A stretch of 64,000 nucleotides of DNA, from NCBI RefSeq assembly GCF_035920365.1, contig NZ_CP109150.1:1302001-1366000 (forward strand). The letters are read 5' to 3'. Numbering within the stretch: the stretch's first letter is position 1; each line of letters starts with the position of its first letter. Position numbers and translations under genes: made by a program. Shown here piece after piece: positions 18,454 through 25,671 of this stretch. The DNA comes from Micromonospora sp. NBC_01740. GTDB lineage: Bacteria; Actinomycetota; Actinomycetes; Mycobacteriales; Micromonosporaceae. The notes under the pieces were generated by a model. The model was not told the DNA's origin. It saw only the letters and a list, made by a program, of their open reading frames with translations, and made no database searches.

Positions 18454-20052
18454 ATGCTTGGTTCCTCTGCCAGGCGCGAACGCGCGACCCGACGACGGGC
18501 CCTCACCGTCGTCGCCGCCGCCGCTCTCGTCCTGCCGATGCTCGCCGGAACGGCCTCCCCCGCCACCGCGGCCGACCGTCCGGCCGTCCAGCCGCTCCCC
18601 GCCAACCTGGAGACGATCCGCGCCGCCGAGGCCACCGCGCTCTACGGCACGCCCGCCGTCCGCCCCATCGAGCAGCGCCGCACCGCGCTGATCACCATGG
18701 GCGACAGCGAGATCTCGGGCGAGGGGGTGGGCAACTACGTGCCCGGCACCCACGAGCCCGGCAACTGGTGCGACCGCTCGTACGACCAGGCGGTGTTCCG
18801 CACCGGCCTCACCGCCGACGAGAAGTACAACATCGCCTGCTCCGGCGCGACCCCGTGGAACCTGATCCGGGGCGGGCCCACCCAGCACAACGAGCTGAAC
18901 CAGGGCGACCACCTGGCCGTCAAGGCGCGCAACACGCACATCAAGCTGATCTGGGTGGTGGTCGGCGCCAACGGCGACGGCACGATCCAGTTCGGCCCGG
19001 TCGCCACCGACTGCGCCGTCCGCCGGGTCCTCCTCCAGGGCGCCTGCCACCCCACCTACACCGACCAGTGGAGCGTCCGCACCGACGGCAGCCGGCGGGC
19101 GGTCGAGGACGCGCTCACCGACATCCGGCAGACCATGACCGGCGCCGGCTACCTGCGCTCGGACTACGAGCTGGTGCTGATGTCGTACCCGAGCCCGGGC
19201 AGCCCGGACGTCGAGGACAACCCGAACTTCCCCGGCTGGTACGCGGGCGGCTGCCTGCTCTACCTGGCCGACGCCGCGTTCGCCCGGAACAAGGCGGTGC
19301 CGATGTTCGAGTCGGCGCTGCGGGCGGCGGCGACCAACACGGGCACCCGCTACCTGGACGCCAGCCGCCTCTTCCACGGCCACGAGGTGTGCACCGACAG
19401 CACCTCCGTACGCGGCCTGTTCATCGAGATCGGCGTCTGGGACGAGAACGCGGCCCGGCAGTCGTTCCACCCGAACAAGCGGGGACACGGCATGTTCGCC
19501 CAGTGCGTCACCCAGTTCGTCAACTCCGGGCGGCAGCGGGCGACCTGCGTGGACCCGGCCAGCACCGGCAACGGCGTGCTCTACGACGGGCTCTTCGAGT
19601 TCAAGCAGCTGCGCAACGCAGCCACGGGCACCTGCGTCGACGGCAAGGGCTACGACTCGCGCAACGGCACCCCCCAGCAGTCGTACGGCTGTCACGGCGG
19701 GCGCAACCAGGGCTTCTGGTACGACCCGACCCGCCAGTCGCTGCACTCGGAGCTCTCCCACGACCGCTGCCTGGACGTCTCGGGCGGATCGCTGAGCGCC
19801 GGCACGGCGGTGAACATCCACGACTGCCACGGCGGCGCCAACCAGAAGTTCGTGCTGGCCGGCAACCAGATCCGGACGGCCGGCAACGCCAACCTCTGCC
19901 TGGCGTTCGACAACCCGCTGCTGGGCACCCCCCGGCTGCGCCTGGCCGCCTGCTCCACCAGCAGCCGCCAGCAGTGGTCCTTCGAGTCCCGCAACTTCGC
20001 CAACCCGGTCGGCTACGGGCACGACGACTTCATCGGCTCCCGCGTCTACTGA
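18454..20052 (+). CDS. Secreted SGNH-hydrolase-like protein with ricin-type lectin domain
   Basis: The protein has 532 residues from ATG 18454 with AAGGAG at 18441-18446. A twin-arginine-like basic start and hydrophobic core end at TASPATA-A, giving a signal peptide of about 40 residues. The mature enzyme carries a GDS block with the nucleophile candidate S85 (ALITMGDSEIS), VVVGANGDG (block III-like) and FHPNKRGHGMF as the usual catalytic His region. Eleven or more cysteines suggest disulfides. From about residue 380 a ricin B-type beta-trefoil begins (ATGTCVDGKGYD, DRCLDVSGGSL, NLCLAFDNP), which probably binds carbohydrate. It is likely an extracellular esterase or lipase targeted to a polysaccharide. 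Confidence 0.82.
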   Translation: MLGSSARRERATRRRALTVVAAAALVLPMLAGTASPATAADRPAVQPLPANLETIRAAEATALYGTPAVRPIEQRRTALITMGDSEISGEGVGNYVPGTHEPGNWCDRSYDQAVFRTGLTADEKYNIACSGATPWNLIRGGPTQHNELNQGDHLAVKARNTHIKLIWVVVGANGDGTIQFGPVATDCAVRRVLLQGACHPTYTDQWSVRTDGSRRAVEDALTDIRQTMTGAGYLRSDYELVLMSYPSPGSPDVEDNPNFPGWYAGGCLLYLADAAFARNKAVPMFESALRAAATNTGTRYLDASRLFHGHEVCTDSTSVRGLFIEIGVWDENAARQSFHPNKRGHGMFAQCVTQFVNSGRQRATCVDPASTGNGVLYDGLFEFKQLRNAATGTCVDGKGYDSRNGTPQQSYGCHGGRNQGFWYDPTRQSLHSELSHDRCLDVSGGSLSAGTAVNIHDCHGGANQKFVLAGNQIRTAGNANLCLAFDNPLLGTPRLRLAACSTSSRQQWSFESRNFANPVGYGHDDFIGSRVY

Positions 20053-20065
20053 GTCGCCCGCGTGA

Positions 20066-20094
20066 GCGGTGCCGCCCTCCCCGGGTGGCACCGC
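20066..20094 (+). terminator. Hairpin terminator after the SGNH-lectin gene
   Basis: GCGGTGCC (20066-20073) pairs with GGCACCGC (20087-20094), extended by CCC/GGG inside. It lies 14 bases after the stop and has no T-tract, as is common in actinomycetes. Confidence 0.5.
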
Positions 20095-20148
20095 CCGCGC
20101 TGACCGGCGTGGGGGTGGCCCGCCTTCACCGACGGGCCACATGCACAC

Positions 20149-20739
20149 CTACTTCTGCCGGGCCGGCACGACGACCAGGCGGGCGACCCCGCCGTCACCC
20201 TCCTTGGCACCGGCCACGCCGACCGTCGTGCCGACCTTCACGTCGGCGGACCGGATCGTCGTGCGACGCTCCACGACGCGCAGCTTGTCGCCGAAGGTCC
20301 AGGTCATGGTGAAGCCGTCGGCGGACTTCACGGTCATCGAGTCGCCGTCGACGGCGGTCACCTCGCCCCGCTGCACGGCGACGGTCCGCGTACCGCCGTC
20401 CTTCGTCCGCACCACGGCCTCGCCGTGCAGGGCGTCCCGCCGCAGCAGCACCCGGGCCTGCCGGCGCTCGCGGCGCTCCTGGGCGCGTTCCCGCCGCTTC
20501 TCCCCGGCCGCGCCCGGCGACGCCTCCGGCGAGGCGGGTGCGGCCAGCGGCTCGACGTCCAGGTCGCCGGCGTCGAAGCCCAGCGCGGCCAGCGCCTGGC
20601 CCTCCGCGCCCAGCGCCGCGGCGACCTCGACGGCGGTCTCCCGGGCCGGCTGACCGGCCGGTCCGGCGGCACCGCATCCGCCGACGCCGAGCGCGACCGC
20701 CGCGAGCAGCGTGGTGGTGGCGATTCCCCAACGTGCCAT
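20149..20739 (-). CDS. Lipoprotein with DUF5666-like C-terminal domain
   Basis: The protein has 196 residues. The signal sequence ends at a lipobox, GVGGC, with the lipidated cysteine at residue 22. Residues 80-105 form a highly charged RRERAQERRERRQ segment, probably an extended linker or coiled coil. The rest is beta-rich (VVRTKDGGTRTVAVQRGEVTAVDGDSMTVKSADG), like DUF5666 domains of surface lipoproteins. It lies directly downstream of the sensor kinase gene on the same strand. Its promoter region shares a 28-base site with the response regulator promoter, so it is probably a target of, or accessory to, that two-component system. Confidence 0.75.
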   Translation of the reverse strand: MARWGIATTTLLAAVALGVGGCGAAGPAGQPARETAVEVAAALGAEGQALAALGFDAGDLDVEPLAAPASPEASPGAAGEKRRERAQERRERRQARVLLRRDALHGEAVVRTKDGGTRTVAVQRGEVTAVDGDSMTVKSADGFTMTWTFGDKLRVVERRTTIRSADVKVGTTVGVAGAKEGDGGVARLVVVPARQK

Positions 20740-20792
20740 GGGTCTCCCTCTCGTCCGTGGAATCCCAGCCTCCCGCCCACCGGCGAGCGGCG

Positions 20793-20820
20793 GGTCAGAG
20801 CGATGTTCGGATCCGGTAAG
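20793..20820 (-). promoter_or_regulatory. Conserved site, copy 1 (candidate response-regulator box)
   Basis: On the minus strand this reads CTTACCGGATCCGAACATC followed by GCTCTGACC. An almost identical block (CTTACCGAATCCGAACATC then CGCTGACC) lies upstream of the response regulator gene. Copy 1 lies 54-81 bases upstream of the lipoprotein start and at the same time encodes the last residues (PYRIRTSL) and stop of the kinase. The match at two promoters of one system suggests a shared operator or promoter element. Confidence 0.55.
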
Positions 20821-22213
20821 GATCCGGGGGCAGCCGGACGGTGAACGCGGCGCCGCCCTCCGGCGCGTGCCCGGCCGCGACGTCCCCGCCGAGCCGGCGG
20901 ACCAGGCCGGCGGCGAGCGCCAGCCCCAACCCGCTGCCGACCTTGCGCACCCCCCGGTAGCGCTGGTGCAGGGCGCCGCGCTCGAAGGCGACCGCCAGGT
21001 CGTCGTCGGTGAGGCCCGGTCCGCCGTCGCGGACCTCGACCACGCCGCCCGCCAGCGGGTCCGCGCCGGCCGCCCGGACCGCGAGCACGATCGGCGCCCC
21101 CGGCGGTACGACCCGCAGCGCGTTCTCCAGCAGCCCGTCCACCACCTGCCGGATCCGGCCCGGATCGGTGTGGACCGGCACCGGCGCGTCCGCGACCTCC
21201 GCGCGGAACGGCACCCCCACCTTCGCGCACCGGTCGGCCCAGGTCCGGCCCGCGTCGGCGGCCAGCCGGGCGAGGTCCACCGGCACCGGTTCGAGCGGGA
21301 AGTCGGCGGCCTCCAGCCGGGCCAACGCCAGCAGGTCGCTGACCAGCCGGTCCAGGCGCTGCGCCTCCGCGAGCACGGTACGACCCGCGTCGGGCGCGTC
21401 CGCCGGCCCGATCACCCCGTCAGCCAGTGCCTCGGCGTAACCCCGGATCGCGGTCAACGGGGTGCGCAGCTCGTGCGAGACGGAGAGCAGGAACTCCCGC
21501 TGCCGGCCCTCGCTCGTGGCCAGCGCGGCGGCCAGCCCGTTCAGCGCGTACGCCAGGTCGGCCACCTCGTCGGGCGGCTCCACCGGCACGCGTACCGCCC
21601 GGTCCCCGGCGCGCAGCCGGGCGGCGGCGTCGGCGGCGCGCCGGATCGGTCGGGCCAGCCGACGGGCGAGGAGCAGCCCGGCGGCCACCCCGGCGGCGAG
21701 CCCGGCCAGCAGCGGCAGCCAGAGGCTGGGCACCACCTGCCGCCACGGCGCGGTGGGCCGGGAGCGGATCAGCACCACCCCGTTGCCGCCGGGCAGGGCG
21801 CGTCCCTCGATCAGCGTGCGCCGGCCGTCGAGCGGGCGGCGGGTCGACACGTTGCGCCCCTCGGCGACGCGCCGCACCACCCTCGGCGGCAGGCCGGGGC
21901 GCTCGGCCACCCCGCCCCGCACGAGGTACGCGTCGACGCCCTGGGAGTTCAGCTGCCGGACGATCCGCTCCTCGTCGGCGGTGCGCCCGGTCTCCAGCCT
22001 GGGACGCAGCACCGCGGCCGCGAGCCGGGCCTGGGCGGCCAGCGCCTCCTGGTCGCGTCGTTCCACGCCGCGTACCGCCAGGGGCACCGCGACGATCGCG
22101 GTGACCAGCACCGAGACCAGGGCGACCGCGCAGGTGACCAGCACCGCGCGGGACGTCAGCGTCCGGCCGGGACGGTGCCGCGGCGCCGGCGGCGCGTCGG
22201 TCGGCTCAGCCAT
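20795..22213 (-). CDS. Two-component sensor histidine kinase
   Basis: The protein has 472 residues. One N-terminal membrane segment (residues about 20-45) is followed by a periplasmic domain of roughly 120 residues (TRRPLDGRRTLIEGRALPGG), a second segment (LPLLAGLAAGVAAGLLLARRL), HAMP, the HisKA phosphoacceptor SVSHELRTPLTAIRGYAEAL and a HATPase domain with N, G1 and G2 boxes (LLENALRV, VRDGGPGLTDDD, VGSGLGLALAAGL). It overlaps the response regulator gene by eight bases, indicating translational coupling. The inducing signal is unknown, and its partner lipoprotein may be a sensor accessory. Confidence 0.93.
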   Translation of the reverse strand: MAEPTDAPPAPRHRPGRTLTSRAVLVTCAVALVSVLVTAIVAVPLAVRGVERRDQEALAAQARLAAAVLRPRLETGRTADEERIVRQLNSQGVDAYLVRGGVAERPGLPPRVVRRVAEGRNVSTRRPLDGRRTLIEGRALPGGNGVVLIRSRPTAPWRQVVPSLWLPLLAGLAAGVAAGLLLARRLARPIRRAADAAARLRAGDRAVRVPVEPPDEVADLAYALNGLAAALATSEGRQREFLLSVSHELRTPLTAIRGYAEALADGVIGPADAPDAGRTVLAEAQRLDRLVSDLLALARLEAADFPLEPVPVDLARLAADAGRTWADRCAKVGVPFRAEVADAPVPVHTDPGRIRQVVDGLLENALRVVPPGAPIVLAVRAAGADPLAGGVVEVRDGGPGLTDDDLAVAFERGALHQRYRGVRKVGSGLGLALAAGLVRRLGGDVAAGHAPEGGAAFTVRLPPDPYRIRTSL

Positions 22214-22898
22214 CGGCGGAGTACCCGACGCCCCGGTGGGTGCGGATCACGCCGGCCGCGCCCAGCTTCGCCCGGACCTGTGCGACGTGCACGTCGACGG
22301 TCCGGGTGCCGGCATGCGCCGCGTAGCCCCAGACCCCGGCGAGCAGCTCCTCCCTGGTGAAGACCCGGCCCGGCCGGGCCATCAGGTGCGCCAGCAGGTC
22401 GAACTCGGTGGAGGTGAGCTGGACCGGGGTGCCCGCGGCGGTCACCGTGCGGCGGGTCGGGTCGAGGGCCACCGCGCCGACGACCCGGGGCAGGCCCGTG
22501 CCCTCGGGCGTCCCGGCGGTGCGTCGCAGCACCGCCCGCACCCGGGCGACCAGTTCACGGGGGCTGAACGGCTTGGTGACGTAGTCGTCCGCCCCCAGTT
22601 CCAGCCCGACGACGCGGTCCACCTCGTCGTCGCGGGCGGTGAGGAAGATGACCGGCGTCCAGTCGCCGGCCTCGCGCAGGCGGCGGCAGACCTCGGTGCC
22701 GGTCAGCGCGGGCAGCGCGATGTCGAGGACGCAGGCCACCGGGCGCAGGCGGCGGGCGGCGGCCAGCCCGGCCGCCCCGTCCCGTTCCAGGTGTACGCCG
22801 AAGCCGTCCCGGGTCAGGTAGAGCCGGACCAGGTCGGCGATGGCCGGCTCGTCCTCCACCACGAGGACGAGCCCGCGAGGCGCGGCGTCGACGGTCAC
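22206..22898 (-). CDS. OmpR-family response regulator
   Basis: The protein has 230 residues from GTG 22898. The receiver domain has the acidic pair E15-D16, phosphoacceptor D59 (ACVLDIALP), T/S (FLTARDD) and K (YVTKPFSP). The C-terminal winged helix is of OmpR/PhoB type (LTSTEFDLLAHLMARPGRVFTREELL, RTVDVHVAQVRAKLG). It is the first gene of the operon with the kinase and, after the shared site, the lipoprotein. The conserved site 35-61 bases upstream suggests autoregulation. Confidence 0.95.
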   Translation of the reverse strand: MTVDAAPRGLVLVVEDEPAIADLVRLYLTRDGFGVHLERDGAAGLAAARRLRPVACVLDIALPALTGTEVCRRLREAGDWTPVIFLTARDDEVDRVVGLELGADDYVTKPFSPRELVARVRAVLRRTAGTPEGTGLPRVVGAVALDPTRRTVTAAGTPVQLTSTEFDLLAHLMARPGRVFTREELLAGVWGYAAHAGTRTVDVHVAQVRAKLGAAGVIRTHRGVGYSADG

Positions 22899-22932
22899 CG
22901 GCCCATGATTGCCGACCCGGTACCGCCGCGCG

Positions 22933-22959
22933 GGTCAGCGGATGTTCGGATTCGGTAAG
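22933..22959 (-). promoter_or_regulatory. Conserved site, copy 2 (candidate autoregulatory box)
   Basis: CTTACCGAATCCGAACATC plus CGCTGACC on the minus strand lies 35-61 bases before the response regulator start and just after the stop of the next upstream gene. It contains CCGAA twice in tandem, six bases apart. See copy 1 at 20793-20820. Confidence 0.55.
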
Positions 22960-22966
22960 AAGACGG

Positions 22967-23479
22967 TCAGCGCACCACGGCGGGCCGGAAGGCGACGGGC
23001 CGCGCGACCGGCGGCACCTCGCCGATGGTGGCGACGAGCCGCTCCCGGGGCGTCCGCAGCCGGGTCCGGAAGGCGTGGTTGAGCAGGGCGTCGAGCTGCC
23101 ACACCTGCTTCGGGTGGCGGGTGCGGATGAGGAACCGCTCGCGGATCCCGTCGATCGCGGTGGCGGCCATCTCGACCGACTGCAGGCGCGGGTCGGGGCT
23201 CCAGGTGACGTTGCTGAGCTCCCGCAGTTCCGTGTTGAGGTGCAGGCGCAGCCGGTGCAGCACGCGGGTCTGCTGGGTGACGACCAGCCGTCGGTGGGTC
23301 AGCAGGAGCAGGTACTCGCCGGCCATCGGGCGGTCCGGCCGGGCGCACCGGGTGACGAGGATGGTGGCGTCGCCGGAACCGACGCAGCGTCGGAAGACCG
23401 GCATGTGCCGGGTGACGGTCTGCACCGCCAGCCCGGCCTCGGAGGCGGCCGGGAGGAACGTTCGGGAGAAGACGTCCAT
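22967..23479 (-). CDS. Hypothetical protein
   Basis: The protein has about 170 residues from the ATG complementary to 23477-23479. It has no membrane segment or signal peptide. The sequence is basic, with a beta/alpha pattern (VFSRTFLPAASEAGLAVQTVTRHMPVFRRC, EYLLLLTHRRLVVTQQTRVLHRL). The middle resembles a PH-like membrane-binding fold that converts stimuli (LLLTHRRLVV), but I cannot assign a family. Its start abuts the remnant of a PP2C phosphatase on the opposite strand, so its 5' end may have been altered by the same event. Confidence 0.6.
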   Translation of the reverse strand: MDVFSRTFLPAASEAGLAVQTVTRHMPVFRRCVGSGDATILVTRCARPDRPMAGEYLLLLTHRRLVVTQQTRVLHRLRLHLNTELRELSNVTWSPDPRLQSVEMAATAIDGIRERFLIRTRHPKQVWQLDALLNHAFRTRLRTPRERLVATIGEVPPVARPVAFRPAVVR

Positions 23480-23776
23480 GCCCTGCCCAACGAGGCGCGA
23501 CCTGGGGTGACGTGGGTCACGCGGGATTTTTGGAACTTCCACGCGGACGAGCCGGAGGCGGACCTGCTCGCGGTGTCGCTGCGCCCCGGCGACGTCTGGC
23601 TGCTCTGCACCGACGGCGTCAGCGACCAGGTCGACTATCACCTGATGCGGGAACTCCTGGCGGCACCGCGACCGGAGGAGGCAGTGCGGGACCTGCTCCA
23701 CGGCACCCTGGAAGCCGGCGGCGACGACAACGCCACCGCCGTGATCGTCAGGGTCCACGCCACGGCCCCCCGCTGA
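23480..23776 (+). pseudogene. Remnant of a PP2C-type Ser/Thr phosphatase (C-terminal part)
   Basis: The frame ending at TGA 23774-23776 encodes DLLAVSLRPGDVWLLCTDGVSDQV and GGDDNATAVIVRV, the two C-terminal metal/active-site motifs of PP2C phosphatases. Only about 90 residues remain, against roughly 230-250 in a complete domain. No start codon with a ribosome binding site and none of the N-terminal motifs (RxxNED, DGMGG) are present upstream, where the opposite strand carries another gene. I read it as a decayed or truncated gene, not an active enzyme. Confidence 0.7.
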
Positions 23777-23796
23777 AGGGGTCCACCCGCCGCAGA

Positions 23797-23839
23797 CGCC
23801 GCTGGCCGGCACCCCGAGGTGGGGTGCCGGCCAGCGGCG
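23797..23839. terminator. Bidirectional hairpin terminator
   Basis: A perfect 19-bp stem (23797-23815 with 23821-23839) closes a five-base GAGGT loop. It lies between the convergent PP2C remnant and the transglycosylase-like gene, 15 bases after the stop of the latter. Confidence 0.8.
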
Positions 23840-23854
23840 ATTCGGCTACTGCTG

Positions 23855-24457
23855 TCAGCTGTTCCAGTGCTCGGCCACCAGGTCGGCGGCCTGCTGCTCC
23901 CACTGGGCGTAGTGGTCCGGGTACGCCGACACCTGCACCGTCTGCGCGGCCTTCGTCAGCGGCATGTCCTGCCACCCGTCGACCTGCTTGAGGCCCTTCA
24001 GAAACGCCGTCGTCGAGTACTCCGGGTCGGTGATCTGCTCGATCGTGCCCCACCCGCTGGACGGACGCTGCTGGAACAGGCCCTGCGAGTCGTGGTCGTT
24101 GCGGTCACCGAGGTGACCCAGGTTCTCCAACTTCGACTCCTGCAACGCCGTCGCGATCGACACGACGGCGGCACGCTCGTCCATGCCGGCCTTCTTCGTC
24201 GCCGCGACGATCGCCTTGACGTTGGCGACCTGCTCATCGGACAGGTCGACGTGCGACTGGGCGCCCTGCACGCCGTGCGGGATCAGCTTGGCCTTGTCGA
24301 CCGACGGCTTGTCGGCCTGCACGGCCACCGCCACCGCCGTGGCGTCCACGGACGGGGCACTGGTGTGGGCGGTGTCGGTCATCGGGCCGGCGAACACGCC
24401 ACCAGCGAACGCGAGACCAACAACACCAAGAACGCTCTTACGAATGATCGTGTTCAT
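23855..24457 (-). CDS. Secreted transglycosylase/lysozyme-fold protein
   Basis: The protein has 200 residues from the ATG complementary to 24455-24457. A signal peptide (IIRKSVLGVVGLAFAGGVFAG) is followed by a linker and a helical domain with ATALQESKLENLGHLGDRND, where the glutamate in QES is the likely catalytic residue of a lysozyme-like fold. SQGLFQQRPSSGWGT and DPEYSTTAFLKGL are typical of actinobacterial peptidoglycan hydrolases of this type. It should act on the cell wall. The gene is preceded by a long untranslated stretch with a hairpin, suggesting leader control. Confidence 0.75.
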   Translation of the reverse strand: MNTIIRKSVLGVVGLAFAGGVFAGPMTDTAHTSAPSVDATAVAVAVQADKPSVDKAKLIPHGVQGAQSHVDLSDEQVANVKAIVAATKKAGMDERAAVVSIATALQESKLENLGHLGDRNDHDSQGLFQQRPSSGWGTIEQITDPEYSTTAFLKGLKQVDGWQDMPLTKAAQTVQVSAYPDHYAQWEQQAADLVAEHWNS

Positions 24458-24547
24458 CAGAAACGCTCCATTCGGGGGTTGGCACCCACACCGAGGGGGA
24501 TCGGCTTCACGCGGGTGCAAGCACCGTCGGCGCTCATGCGAACTCAA

Positions 24548-24581
24548 GGAGGATCTCCAGCGAAACCTGGAGAGGATCTCC
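24548..24581 (-). promoter_or_regulatory. Leader hairpin upstream of the transglycosylase gene
   Basis: The stem CTCCAG/CTGGAG with loop CGAAAC extends through GAT/ATC and GGAG/CTCC with a three-base AGG bulge. It is located 91-124 bases before the start codon in a leader with no gene. Actinobacterial wall-lytic genes often have c-di-AMP riboswitches, but the conserved ydaO core is not recognisable here, so this is only a candidate attenuator or structural element. Confidence 0.3.
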
Positions 24582-25036
24582 GACGATCAAGCCGGAGGAA
24601 AGATCAGATCGGCCATGCCGGCCGGATGTCCGACCTGTGCGGGCCGGAGGGGGGCCGGGCTGTCGTGCGGGGCGGGGGACGCCCTCACGTCGGCCGGACC
24701 ATGTGTAACCACCGCCGGCCCGCCATCATTCCGGGGGCCGGGGCCCGCCAACCCATCGGGGCGGCGTGACCTCGGCGGCGTGGGTCTTGCTCCGTCGTAC
24801 GCAGGGTGTAACGACCCCGCCCCCGCCACGATTCCGCCCCCACGATGCCCCCGGTCACACCCACAAACCGCACACCCGCGCACCGTCACACCACCCACCG
24901 ACGACTCACCGGCTCAACCCGCCCCGGCCAGCCACCACGAAACCGGACAACCCGGTCACACCCAGGTCCACGGGTCACCGACTCCCTACTCACCCGGCTC
25001 CCTGGCTCACCAAGGGGCTCATCGGGCTCATCCCGA

Positions 25037-25080
25037 GTGAACCGGGTGAACCGGGTGAACCGGGTGAACCGGGTGATCGG
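25037..25080. repeat. 9-bp tandem repeat (GTGAACCGG)n
   Basis: Four exact copies of GTGAACCGG run from 25037 to 25072, followed by a degenerate GTGATCGG. The flanks contain further loosely spaced GGTCAC/GTCACTCG words up to about 25250. No gene is seen from 24458 to 25671, about 1.2 kb. Confidence 0.85.
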
Positions 25081-25253
25081 ATGAGGCCCGATTACTCGGG
25101 TCACCTGGTCACTCCGGTCACCAGGGTCACTCGAGTCATCCGCTGCCCGCGAAGTCCAGGTAGGCCACGACATGGGTCACTCGGGGTCACTCGTCACTCG
25201 GGTCACTGCGGTCACCGGGGTCGCCTCGGACGCCGGGTCACCGAGGCGCCGGT

Positions 25254-25307
25254 GGAGATCTTGGTACGAGAGTGCCCCTGGAGGGGCCGTTTCTTGCCAA
25301 GATCTCC
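25254..25307. repeat. Dispersed 54-bp palindromic element, copy A
   Basis: Perfect 11-base ends GGAGATCTTGG / CCAAGATCTCC enclose an imperfect palindrome centred on GCCCCTGGAGGGGC. Relatives lie at 38353-38406 and 50772-50831, all intergenic. It may be a MITE-like or REP-like element. Confidence 0.75.
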
Positions 25308-25349
25308 GGCAGGAGCCCGGCGAACGGACGCGAGAGTAGGCACCGACGG

Positions 25350-25419
25350 GGTGTGGCCCGCCGTGCCCGGCGCAGGGATCAAGCCTGACCGCCCGGAGCC
25401 GGGCACGGCGGGCCACACC
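25350..25419. repeat. Perfect 22-bp inverted repeat with 26-base loop
   Basis: GGTGTGGCCCGCCGTGCC... (25350-25371) is matched exactly by its reverse complement at 25398-25419. The loop is unpaired. It lies in the gene-free stretch and is not adjacent to a gene end, so a simple terminator role is unlikely; it could be a mobile-element end pair or a structured RNA. Confidence 0.7.
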
Positions 25420-25426
25420 CCCACCA

Positions 25427-25574
25427 CGACGCACCACAACCACCCGACGCACCACACCACTCCACGCACCACACCACTCGACGCACCACACCACTCGACG
25501 CACCACACCACACGCATCACGCCACTCGACGCACCACAACCACCCCACGCACCAAAACCACCCGACGCACCGCC
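25427..25574. repeat. 17-18 bp tandem repeat (CGACGCACCACACCACT)n
   Basis: About eight head-to-tail copies, several identical (25445-25461, 25479-25495, 25496-25512) and others diverged by one to three bases. The strand is nearly all A and C, unlike any coding region here. There are no unique spacers, so it is not a CRISPR array. Confidence 0.85.
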
Positions 25575-25671
25575 TGTGCGGCCTGAGTGCCGGCCGCAGG
25601 AGGGCCGGTCGGCCGACGTCGCGCCGACACCGGCACGTCCGACACCCGCACCCGCCGACGTCCGCGTCGGC

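Noticed and set aside
15919..20148. Minus-strand open frame of about 1,400 codons opposite the GT-C and SGNH genes
   Set aside because: Composition (Arg/Gly/Gln-rich, no domains) is typical of a shadow frame in GC-rich DNA; the plus-strand genes have clear motifs.
24458..24720. ydaO (c-di-AMP) riboswitch upstream of the transglycosylase gene
   Set aside because: The conserved GAACCCGTCAGCTAACC-like core was not found on either strand.
25177..25548. Repeat-encoded minus-strand protein rich in Val/Trp/Cys
   Set aside because: It is only the translation of the tandem repeats and has no start signal.
25427..25574. CRISPR array
   Set aside because: Units are head-to-tail without unique spacers, and no cas genes are present.
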